A stretch of DNA of 5,073 nt from Rhodoferax sp. (GTDB lineage Bacteria > Pseudomonadota > Gammaproteobacteria > Burkholderiales > Burkholderiaceae_C), in the NCBI GenBank assembly GCA_029865675.1, contig JARXAU010000168.1, positions 1-5,073 of the forward strand, read 5' to 3'. A program made the translations under genes and the position numbers. Shown here in pieces: positions 1-5,073 of the stretch. The notes below the pieces were generated by a model, which did not search any database, was not told where the DNA came from, and saw only the letters and a program-made list of their open reading frames with translations. The first letter of the stretch is position 1, and each line of letters starts with the position of its first letter.

Positions 1-1399
1 GCGCGACTGCACCGCCCAGCGCCGCCGGCAGAAGGTGCTAGAAGAAGCTCCGTCACCCATCGTCACCCCGGCGCTGCGCGCCACCATGGGTGCCGATGCA
101 GTGGCCGCCGCGCTGGCCGTGGGCTACCAGGGCGCAGGCACGGTGGAATTTATCGTGGACGCCCAGGGCCAGCACTATTTTCTGGAGATGAACACCCGCC
201 TGCAGGTGGAACACCCGGTGACTGAGCTGATTACCGGGCTGGACTTGGTGGAATGGCAGCTGCGTGTGGCCGCAGGCGAGCCGCTGCCGTTGGCACAGGC
301 CGACATCTGTTTTTCTGGCCACGCCATCGAGGCGCGCCTGTATGTGGAAGACCCTTACGCCGGTTTCGCCCCGCAAACCGGGCAGGTGCTGTGGTGGAAG
401 CCTGAATCTGCATTGGACAGCGGCGTGCGCATCGACCACGGCCTGCAAGAGGGCGACACCGTGTCGCCCCACTACGACCCCATGGTGGCCAAAATCATCG
501 CCCATGGCCGCGACCGGGCGGACGCCACCCGCCGCCTGCGCACTGCCTTGCAGCGCACGCCGCTTTTGGGCCTGCGTCACAACGGCAGGTTCTTGACCGA
601 CCTGCTGGCGCACCCCGATTTTGTGCAGGCGCACATGACGACCACCCGCATCGACGAATGGGCCCAGCAGGGCGCAGCGCTGCTACAAGCCCCCGAGCCC
701 CTTGACACCGCCTGGCTGGCAGCAGCCTTGGCGCTGCTGGCTGCGCAGGGCCACAGTTGGCGCAGCGACAGCGTGGCCGCGTTTGACATGGGCCTGCAAT
801 GCGGCGAGCAGCACAGCCGCCTGCGCATCCACCCGGATCGCCATGGCTGCGTGACGATTACGCTTTTTGCCACAGCGGCAGGCGGTGGTAACGATGGTGT
901 TAAGGGTGCGGACGCTAGTGCAGGCGATATTTCCAGTCCCACGACTGGTTCGCGCACCGATTCGGCCCTGGTGGGCCACCGGCCGGTGCAGGCCAGCGTA
1001 ATCAGCTTTGGGGACGGAACTTTGCGCTTTGGCCTGGACGGCGTGGTGCAAAGCGCTGTGGCACTTGTGCGGGGCGCGCAAGTGCACCTGGCGCTGGGCG
1101 GCGACAGCTTTGTGTTCCACGAGCCCTCGGCCTTTCCCGCCACAAACAACGCGCAAGACCCCAGCAAGGCCCGCGCCCCGGTGGCCGGCAAGGTCAGCCG
1201 CGTGCTGGTGGCGGCGGGCGACACCGTGCTGCTGGGCCAGCAACTGTTGTGTGTTGAGGCCATGAAAATGGAAATGTGGCTCTGCGCCCAAGCGCCCGGC
1301 ATCGTCAGCGCGGTGCACGCCGAGCCCGGCGACCAGGTCGAATCGGGCGCGCTGCTTGTCGAAATGAACCCCGATCCGGCCACAGCTGAAGCGGCCTAA
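1..1399 (+). CDS. Biotin-dependent acyl-CoA carboxylase alpha subunit (3-methylcrotonyl-/geranyl-CoA type), 5' end missing
   Basis: Carboxylates its own biotin using ATP and bicarbonate, for transfer to an acyl-CoA by a separate beta subunit; cytoplasmic. The frame is open to the left edge (first full codon at base 2, reading RDCTAQRRRQKV), so the GTG at base 35 is internal. I estimate about 235 N-terminal residues, including the ATP-grasp P-loop, are missing; 465 are visible. Visible in order: the biotin carboxylase core with EMNTRLQVEHPVTE (bases 185-226; Arg corresponds to E. coli AccC Arg292) and GVR (Arg at 428-430, like AccC Arg338); the SPHYDPMVAKIIAHG segment; a weakly conserved connecting region; and a C-terminal biotinyl domain with AMKM, biotin Lys at 1265-1267, 43 residues from the end. 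One polypeptide holding BC and BCCP fits the MCC, GCC or PCC alpha architecture rather than AccC alone. The substrate is undecided: methylcrotonyl-CoA is the default guess, geranyl-CoA or another branched acyl-CoA is possible. A BKACE gene follows closely. Confidence 0.93.
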   Translation, partial: RDCTAQRRRQKVLEEAPSPIVTPALRATMGADAVAAALAVGYQGAGTVEFIVDAQGQHYFLEMNTRLQVEHPVTELITGLDLVEWQLRVAAGEPLPLAQADICFSGHAIEARLYVEDPYAGFAPQTGQVLWWKPESALDSGVRIDHGLQEGDTVSPHYDPMVAKIIAHGRDRADATRRLRTALQRTPLLGLRHNGRFLTDLLAHPDFVQAHMTTTRIDEWAQQGAALLQAPEPLDTAWLAAALALLAAQGHSWRSDSVAAFDMGLQCGEQHSRLRIHPDRHGCVTITLFATAAGGGNDGVKGADASAGDISSPTTGSRTDSALVGHRPVQASVISFGDGTLRFGLDGVVQSAVALVRGAQVHLALGGDSFVFHEPSAFPATNNAQDPSKARAPVAGKVSRVLVAAGDTVLLGQQLLCVEAMKMEMWLCAQAPGIVSAVHAEPGDQVESGALLVEMNPDPATAEAA

Positions 1400-1428
1400 G
1401 TGGATATTTGTTACAGAAAGCCTCCGCC

Positions 1429-2295
1429 ATGGACAAAGCCATCCTCACCTGCGCCCTGACCGGCGTCTTGACTGACCCCGCCCAACACCCCGTTCCGGTC
1501 ACTCCCGCCCAAATGGCCGCCGAGGCGCGCGACGCCTTTAACGCTGGGGCCAGCGTCATGCACGTGCACGTGCGCCAGCAGGGCGCGGGTATGGGTCATT
1601 TGCCGTCGTGGGACCCGGATGTGATGGAAGAGGTGGTGGGCGCCATCCGCGCGGCCTGCCCGGGCGTCATCATCAACCTCACCACCGGCGTGGTGGGCAA
1701 AGACATCAGCGGCCCGCTGGACTGCATCCGCCGCATCAAGCCTGAGATCGCCGCCTGCAACGCGGGCAGCCTGAACTACCTCAAGATCAAAGACAACGGC
1801 CAATGGGCCTGGCCGCCCATGGTGTTTGACAACCCGGTGGCCAAGGTGCAGCAGTTTCTGGACGTGATGGCCGAATGCGGCACCCGCCCCGAGTTTGAGT
1901 GCTTTGATGTGGGCATCGTCCGCTCGGTCACCATGTACCTCAAGGCCGGTATGTTGAAGCCCGGCATGGGCCGCGCCGAATACAACCTGGTCATGGGCGT
2001 GGCCTCGGGCATGCCCTGCGACGCCGATTTGCTGGCGCTGCTGCCCCGCTACATGGCGCCTGAGAGCATCTGGCAAAGCACCTTGAGTGGCCGCGCCGAG
2101 ATATGGCCGGTGCATCAAAAAACTGCCGACATGGGCGGCATGCTGCGCACTGGCCTGGAGGATACCTTTTATCTGCCCAACGGCGGGCGCGCCAGCGGTA
2201 ACGGCGCGCTGATCGCCGAACTCGCCCTGTGTGCCCAGCGCGCCGGCCGCACAATCGCCAACCCCCAAGAAGCCAGAATGCTGCTTGAGCTGTGA
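1429..2295 (+). CDS. BKACE-family beta-keto acid cleavage enzyme (DUF849, 3-keto-5-aminohexanoate cleavage-like)
   Basis: The family is Zn-dependent TIM-barrel enzymes that react a beta-keto acid with acetyl-CoA, giving acetoacetate and a new acyl-CoA; the founding member Kce acts in lysine fermentation. The protein is 288 aa, normal for the family. Seen: N-terminal CALTGVLTDP; metal motif HVHVR with His45 and His47 (Kce His46/His48); the strand INLTTGVVG (84-90 region); and RTGLEDTFYLPNGG, where Arg240, Glu244 and Asp245 have the same spacing as Kce Arg226, Glu230 (Zn ligand) and Asp231. All expected catalytic positions I can place are present, so it looks active. The ATG at 1429 is preferred over an in-frame TTG at 1408 because the family begins just before the CALTG strand; AGAAAG lies 8 bases upstream as a weak ribosome site. 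It starts 29 bases after the carboxylase stop, so co-transcription is likely. The substrate is unknown; Kce activity itself is not implied. Confidence 0.93.
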   Translation: MDKAILTCALTGVLTDPAQHPVPVTPAQMAAEARDAFNAGASVMHVHVRQQGAGMGHLPSWDPDVMEEVVGAIRAACPGVIINLTTGVVGKDISGPLDCIRRIKPEIAACNAGSLNYLKIKDNGQWAWPPMVFDNPVAKVQQFLDVMAECGTRPEFECFDVGIVRSVTMYLKAGMLKPGMGRAEYNLVMGVASGMPCDADLLALLPRYMAPESIWQSTLSGRAEIWPVHQKTADMGGMLRTGLEDTFYLPNGGRASGNGALIAELALCAQRAGRTIANPQEARMLLEL

Positions 2296-2311
2296 TAAAC
2301 TCAACTTCTTC

Positions 2312-2388
2312 GCGGCTGTAGCTCAGTTGGATAGAGTACTTGGCTACGAACCAAGGGGTCGTGGGTTCAATTCCTGCCAGCCGCACCA
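2312..2388 (+). tRNA. tRNA-Arg(ACG)
   Basis: A complete cloverleaf with encoded CCA. The acceptor stem GCGGCTG/CAGCCGC pairs at all seven positions, the D stem is GCTC/GAGT, the anticodon stem CTTGG/CCAAG, the loop CTACGAA, the variable loop GGGTC, and the T stem GTGGG/CCTGC holds the loop TTCAATT. The anticodon ACG is at 2346-2348; its A34 is normally converted to inosine by TadA, so this tRNA reads CGU, CGC and CGA. The gene begins 16 bases after the BKACE stop. A GATAAA at 2294-2299 preceded by TG resembles an extended -10 box but no convincing -35 is seen, so the tRNA may be made from its own weak promoter or by processing of read-through. A hairpin terminator follows directly. Confidence 0.97.
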
Positions 2389-2395
2389 AAACGTC

Positions 2396-2428
2396 AAGCC
2401 CTAGAGCAGTAATGTTCTAGGGCTTTTT
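2396..2428 (+). terminator. Rho-independent terminator after tRNA-Arg
   Basis: Perfect inverted repeat AAGCCCTAGA (2396-2405) / TCTAGGGCTT (2416-2425). The stem can extend inward through a G-T wobble, a C-G and an A-T pair to 13 pairs closing a GTAA (GNRA-type) tetraloop at 2409-2412. A five-T run (2424-2428) ends the element on the plus strand. It lies 8 bases after the tRNA-Arg CCA end and would stop the carboxylase/BKACE/tRNA-Arg transcript. Read on the minus strand the hairpin is followed by TGACGTTTT, a poorer T-run, so it may act weakly in both directions and also catch transcripts coming from the urease/tRNA-Ser side. Confidence 0.9.
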
Positions 2429-2516
2429 CGTTGGTCTGGGTGGGGAGGATTTGCCGCCGCTGAGGCCTATTGCACCTGACTGGCGTATCGCACCACTGCG
2501 TTGGGGCTTGTCGAAC

Positions 2517-2606
2517 TGGCGGAAGCTGTGAGATTCGAACTCACGGAGGACTCACATCCTCGCCGGTTTTCAAGACCGGTGCCTTAAACCGCTCGGCCAA
2601 GCTTCC
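2517..2606 (-). tRNA. tRNA-Ser(TGA)
   Basis: A class II tRNA with a long variable arm, read on the minus strand. The acceptor stem GGAAGCT/AGCTTCC is fully paired, the discriminator is G (opposite base 2520), and CCA is encoded (2519-2517). The anticodon stem CCGGT/ACCGG encloses CTTGAAA, giving anticodon TGA (bases 2572-2570), which reads UCA and, with U34 modification, other UCN codons. The variable arm is a GAGGA/TCCTC hairpin, the serine identity element; the T arm is GTGAG-TTCGAAT-CTCAC. The gene lies 43 bases after the ureG stop on the same strand and converges on tRNA-Arg. A possible -10 box precedes it, but processing from urease read-through is also possible. Confidence 0.97.
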
Positions 2607-2615
2607 ATGAGGGAG

Positions 2616-2621
2616 ATTCTA
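2616..2621 (-). promoter_or_regulatory. Possible -10 box for tRNA-Ser
   Basis: TAGAAT on the minus strand (5 of 6 match to TATAAT) lies 9 bases before the first tRNA-Ser base, an apt distance. Roughly 18 bases further upstream is AGACTG, which matches the -35 consensus poorly and sits just before the end of ureG. This is a suggestion from position and one good hexamer only. Confidence 0.35.
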
Positions 2622-2649
2622 ACGGGGCATGTGCGGCACCAGTCTTGCG

Positions 2650-3309
2650 TTACTGGGCAAGCAGCAGCCCTTTGGTTTCGATGAAGGCCACGATGTCGGC
2701 CAAGCCGGTCAGCGTTTTCAGGTTGGTCATCACAAAGGGGCGCAGGCCTTTGGGCGTGGTGCGCATGCGGGTGGTGTCGGCGTGCATCACGTCCAGATTG
2801 GCGCCCACATGGGGCGCCAGGTCGGTTTTGTTGATGACAAACAGGTCGCTTTTGGTAATGCCGGGGCCGCCTTTGCGCGGTATTTTCTCGCCGGCCGCCA
2901 CATCGATCACGTAAATCGTCAGGTCCGAGAGCTCGGGGCTGAAGGTGGCGGCCAGGTTGTCGCCGCCGCTCTCAATGAACACGATGTCCGCGTTGGGAAA
3001 GTCCACCAGCATGCGGTCTATGGCCTCCAGGTTGATGGAGGCGTCTTCGCGGATGGCGGTGTGCGGGCAGCCGCCGGTCTCCACGCCCATGATGCGCTCG
3101 GCGGGCAGGGCGCCGCTCACGGTGAGCAGGCGCTGGTCTTCTTTGGTGTAAATGTCGTTGGTAATGGCCACCAGGTCATACTGGTCGCGCATGGCTTTGC
3201 ACAGCATTTCCAAGAGCGTGGTTTTGCCAGAACCCACCGGGCCGCCAATGCCTACGCGCAAGGGGGGCAGGTTTTTGGTGCGGTTGGCAATGTGGTGCAG
3301 GGCGGACAT
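2650..3309 (-). CDS. ureG: Urease accessory protein UreG, GTPase
   Basis: UreG is the SIMIBI-class GTPase that, with UreF and UreD/UreH, uses GTP hydrolysis to place nickel in apo-urease. With the chosen start it is 219 aa, normal for the family. Seen: P-loop GGPVGSGKT (22-30); NDIYTKED around 51-58; the nickel-binding Cys-Pro-His triad (81-83) in ETGGCPHTAIRED; ESGGDNL (113-119); and the guanine-specificity motif NKTD (160-163). All are intact. I chose the ATG at 3309, beginning MSALHHIANRTK as family members usually do, 10 bases after the ureF stop with a weak GAAAG seven bases upstream. An in-frame ATG at 3354 would add 15 residues (MKSSIPVSLDLESVS) and overlap the end of ureF by 35 bases; it cannot be excluded. 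It is the last urease gene of the operon on this side. No hairpin terminator is seen between it and tRNA-Ser. Confidence 0.96.
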   Translation of the reverse strand: MSALHHIANRTKNLPPLRVGIGGPVGSGKTTLLEMLCKAMRDQYDLVAITNDIYTKEDQRLLTVSGALPAERIMGVETGGCPHTAIREDASINLEAIDRMLVDFPNADIVFIESGGDNLAATFSPELSDLTIYVIDVAAGEKIPRKGGPGITKSDLFVINKTDLAPHVGANLDVMHADTTRMRTTPKGLRPFVMTNLKTLTGLADIVAFIETKGLLLAQ

Positions 3310-3319
3310 AGAAACGCTT

Positions 3320-3997
3320 TCAAGATCTAAAGAGACGGGAATACTGGACTTCATGCTGCGCGCTCAAAATGGCCAGCATGGGCGAAAAAGCCTGTTGCAC
3401 GCCGGGCGCCAGCGCCAGGGCGTGGTCCACGGCAGCGGGAATGCGTGTGGCCAGCGCCGACAAAATACGCTGCCCGGCGCTTTGGCCCAGGGGAACGGAC
3501 TTGATGGCGGCTTGCACCATGTTTTCTGCCCAGCCAAAGGCGTAGGCCAGCAAGCAGGCGCGCACCGGGGCTTGGGTGCTGGCTGCGGCCAGGGCAAAGG
3601 CCACCGGGTAGCTTGGGTCCATGGCGGCCAAGAGCGCAATATCGGGCGCGCTGGCGGTGGTGTGGTTGCGCAGCCATTCCAGCAGCGATCGGCCCATTTG
3701 TTCGGCCTGGGCGCGCAGCTCGGCGCTTTCGCGGGTTTGCAAAACCCAATTGTTGAGCCGCTCGATTTCGGCGCCATCCTTGGCGCGCCAAGCGGCCAGG
3801 GCCTGGGCCAGCACCGGCAAGTCGCTGCGCGCCAGGCTCAGGTGCAACTGGTCTTGCAGCCAAACGGCAGCCTGCGCCTCGGTGCTGGCGCGCCCGCTGT
3901 CCACGGCGGCCTCAAAACACTCCGAATAGGCAAAGCCACCAATGGGCAGGGCCGGTGAGGCCAGCCACATCAGCTGCATCAGGCTTGCGTCCAGCAC
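3320..3997 (-). CDS. ureF: Urease accessory protein UreF
   Basis: UreF bridges UreD/UreH and UreG in the urease activation complex and gates GTP-dependent nickel transfer; all-helical, cytoplasmic. With the chosen start it is 225 aa, the usual size. Seen: the N-terminal signature WLASPALPIGGFAYSE (residues 11-26), the conserved AFGWAENMVQAAIKSVPLGQ segment in the C-terminal half, and a family-typical end YSRLFRS, which in known complexes helps contact UreG. The start is uncertain. The frame stays open far upstream into ureE (to an ATG at 4213), but that extension is Thr/Ala/Arg/Pro-rich and merely reads the His-rich ureE codons in another frame. I prefer the GTG at 3997, 10 bases after the ureE stop, with GAG nine bases upstream overlapping that stop; an ATG at 3979 would give 219 aa and still keep the signature. 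Translation is probably coupled to ureE. Confidence 0.93.
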   Translation of the reverse strand: MLDASLMQLMWLASPALPIGGFAYSECFEAAVDSGRASTEAQAAVWLQDQLHLSLARSDLPVLAQALAAWRAKDGAEIERLNNWVLQTRESAELRAQAEQMGRSLLEWLRNHTTASAPDIALLAAMDPSYPVAFALAAASTQAPVRACLLAYAFGWAENMVQAAIKSVPLGQSAGQRILSALATRIPAAVDHALALAPGVQQAFSPMLAILSAQHEVQYSRLFRS

Positions 3998-4007
3998 GGG
4001 CAGTGTC

Positions 4008-4637
4008 TCAGTGGTCGTGGCCGCAGCCTGGGCCGTGCACGTGGGCGGCGGCCATGGGGATGAGCGCAGCCTTCGCAGTGTCGGTGGCGGGCGTGTGGTG
4101 GTGGTCTGCGCCGTGGCTGTGGTCGTGCGCATCCCCGTGATTGCTTGCGTGGCTATGGCCGTGCCCAGCGTGCGCGTGGCCGCCGCTGGCATAGGCGCCG
4201 CTTTCAGGTTCAAAGGCCTCGTCCACGGCGTGCACGATCAGGTGCATGGCGCGCAGCATGTCGGCCAGCACGTGGTCGGGCTCAATCTTCAGGTGGTCGG
4301 GTTTGAGTTCTATGGGCACGTGGCGGTTGCCCAAGTGGTAGGCGGCGCGAATCAGGTCATAGGGCGTGCCATGGTTGGCGCAATGGGTGATTTTGAGCAC
4401 CGACTGCGGTGCCGCCAGCACCCGCACCAACGATCCGTCCTCGGCCACCAGCACGTCACCCCCACGCACCACGGTGCCGCGTGGCAAAAAAACGCCCAGC
4501 GTGCGACCGCCTGAGTCGGTAGCGTCAAACCGGCTTTTTTGCCGCACGTCCCAGTCCAATTCGACGGTGGCAGCGCGCCTGACCAGCGCCGGGGCCAGGC
4601 CTGCGCCTTGGGGGATGAGTTTGGAGGTTTGGAACAT
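4008..4637 (-). CDS. ureE: Urease accessory protein UreE, nickel metallochaperone with His-rich tail
   Basis: UreE is a dimeric chaperone that hands nickel to UreG in the activation complex. The protein is 209 aa, longer than tail-less UreEs of about 150 aa. Residues 1 to about 75 form the N-terminal peptide-binding domain; about 80-150 is the metal-binding domain, with YHLGNRHVPIEL (100-111) and PDHVLADMLRAMHL (120-133). His106 corresponds to the interface nickel ligand His96 of Klebsiella UreE and His122 to its His112, whereas the His110 position is Pro120. The C-terminal 59 residues (151-209) hold 16 histidines plus a Cys in GPGCGHDH, split by a His-free stretch (residues 182-198): a likely nickel store or buffer. 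The ATG shares its A with the ureC stop (TGATG), and the preceding CTTTTTATTC contains no Shine-Dalgarno, so translation probably depends on ureC ribosomes re-initiating. Confidence 0.97.
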   Translation of the reverse strand: MFQTSKLIPQGAGLAPALVRRAATVELDWDVRQKSRFDATDSGGRTLGVFLPRGTVVRGGDVLVAEDGSLVRVLAAPQSVLKITHCANHGTPYDLIRAAYHLGNRHVPIELKPDHLKIEPDHVLADMLRAMHLIVHAVDEAFEPESGAYASGGHAHAGHGHSHASNHGDAHDHSHGADHHHTPATDTAKAALIPMAAAHVHGPGCGHDH

Positions 4638-4639
4638 CA
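4635..4639 (-). promoter_or_regulatory. ureC stop / ureE start overlap (TGATG)
   Basis: The ureC TGA (4639-4637) and ureE ATG (4637-4635) share one base. The bases just upstream on the minus strand are pyrimidine/AT-rich with no GGAG-like site, so this junction itself most likely sets ureE initiation by termination-reinitiation. Confidence 0.8.
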
Positions 4640-5073
4640 GAATAAAAAGTAACGCTGCGCCATAGGCAAGCTCACCGCAGCCTCGCAGGTCAGCAGTTGA
4701 CCGTCGGCGCGCACCGCGTAGGTTTGGGCGTCGATTTCCATGGTGGGCAGGTAGTGGTTGTGCACCATGTGCTGCTTTCGCACGCGGCGCACGTTTTTGA
4801 TAGCGCTTACGGTTTTGGCCAGGCCAAAGCGGTCTTTGATGCCGGCGTCGAGTCCGGCTTTAGACACAAAGGTGAGCGAGCCCCGGCTTAGCGCGCCGCC
4901 AAAAGTGCCAAACATGGGCCGGTAGTGCACCGGCTGGGGCGTGGGAATGGAGGCGTTCGGGTCGCCCATGGCGGCCATGGCGATGAAGCCGCCTTTGAGA
5001 ATGAGCGCGGGCTTGACGCCAAAAAACGCAGGTTTCCAGACCACCAGGTCGGCCCACTTGCCCACCTCAATAC
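4637..5073 (-). CDS. ureC: Urease subunit alpha (UreC), C-terminal part, cut by right edge
   Basis: UreC is the catalytic urease subunit, hydrolysing urea to ammonia and carbamate at a di-nickel centre. About 144 C-terminal residues of a roughly 570-residue protein are visible. The frame is open through the right edge, reading IEVGKWADLVVWKPAFFGVK, so the ATG/GTG candidates near 5065 are not the start. Recognisable family segments follow: KPALILKGGFIAMAAMGDPN, PVHYRPMFGTFGGA, the MVHNHYLPTMEID stretch and the end LPMAQRYFLF. The nickel ligands, carbamylated Lys and mobile-flap His lie upstream, outside the window, so active-site integrity cannot be judged. No frameshift or stop interrupts the visible part. 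It is the first urease gene seen here; ureA, ureB and ureD are expected further upstream. Confidence 0.96.
   Translation of the reverse strand, partial: IEVGKWADLVVWKPAFFGVKPALILKGGFIAMAAMGDPNASIPTPQPVHYRPMFGTFGGALSRGSLTFVSKAGLDAGIKDRFGLAKTVSAIKNVRRVRKQHMVHNHYLPTMEIDAQTYAVRADGQLLTCEAAVSLPMAQRYFLF

Noticed and set aside
35..37. GTG at base 35 as the start of the carboxylase gene
   Set aside because: Upstream codons in frame encode the conserved RDCTAQRRRQK segment, so the gene runs off the left edge.
53..1383. Several long minus-strand frames opposite the carboxylase gene
   Set aside because: Antisense shadows typical of GC-rich coding DNA; no recognisable domain, and the plus strand encodes a clear carboxylase.
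1411..2304. 297-codon minus-strand frame opposite the BKACE gene
   Set aside because: His/Gly/Ala-rich antisense composition with no motif; the plus strand has all BKACE catalytic motifs.
1991..2389. Minus-strand open frame beginning MVRLAGIEPTTPWF
   Set aside because: It starts on the antisense of tRNA-Arg; this peptide type is a well-known spurious product of tRNA genes, and the rest is antisense to the BKACE gene.
2429..2516. Gap between the terminator and tRNA-Ser as a possible small gene or regulatory RNA
   Set aside because: No start codon with a ribosome site, no strong hairpin and no promoter pair visible; it appears to be plain spacer.
2629..3330. Plus-strand frame of 233 codons opposite ureG
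   Set aside because: Gly/His/Val-rich antisense translation; the minus strand carries intact UreG motifs.
3152..3958. Plus-strand frame opposite ureF
   Set aside because: Antisense of a well-supported UreF gene with no recognisable domain.
3942..4514. Plus-strand Val/Gly-rich frame opposite ureE and the ureF start
   Set aside because: It results from reading the complement of CAC/CAT codons as GTG/ATG; no protein family resemblance.

Overview
The window is GC-rich DNA that reads like a beta-proteobacterial chromosome, most likely from the Comamonadaceae (Rhodoferax, Polaromonas or Acidovorax type). That placement is inferred from protein style, the ureC-E-F-G gene order and tRNA genes that encode their own CCA; it was not tested by any search.

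Left half, plus strand: the window opens inside the alpha subunit of a biotin-dependent acyl-CoA carboxylase. The C-terminal half of the biotin carboxylase domain, the connecting region and the biotinyl domain are present; the N-terminal part lies off the left edge. After 29 bases comes a complete BKACE-family (DUF849) enzyme, a zinc-dependent beta-keto acid cleavage protein. The two probably belong to one acyl-CoA catabolic operon whose substrate cannot be read from this window.

Middle: a tRNA-Arg(ACG) gene on the plus strand is followed at once by a strong hairpin terminator with a T-run. About 90 bases with nothing recognisable follow, then a convergent tRNA-Ser(TGA) gene on the minus strand. 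This marks the border between the two operons.

Right half, minus strand (read right to left): the 3' end of ureC (urease catalytic subunit, cut by the right edge), then complete ureE, ureF and ureG. The genes are tightly packed: a 1-base stop/start overlap at ureC-ureE and 10-base gaps at ureE-ureF and ureF-ureG with the preferred starts. UreE binds nickel and carries a His-rich tail, UreF and UreG form the activation complex (with UreD/UreH, not in this window), and UreG is the GTPase that drives nickel delivery into UreC. The remaining structural genes (ureA, ureB) and ureD are expected beyond the right edge.

I see no mobile element, CRISPR array, toxin-antitoxin pair or phage gene. The content is mostly ordinary metabolism. 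The most open question is the substrate of the carboxylase/BKACE pair; smaller points are the translational coupling and start-site ambiguities in the urease accessory genes.
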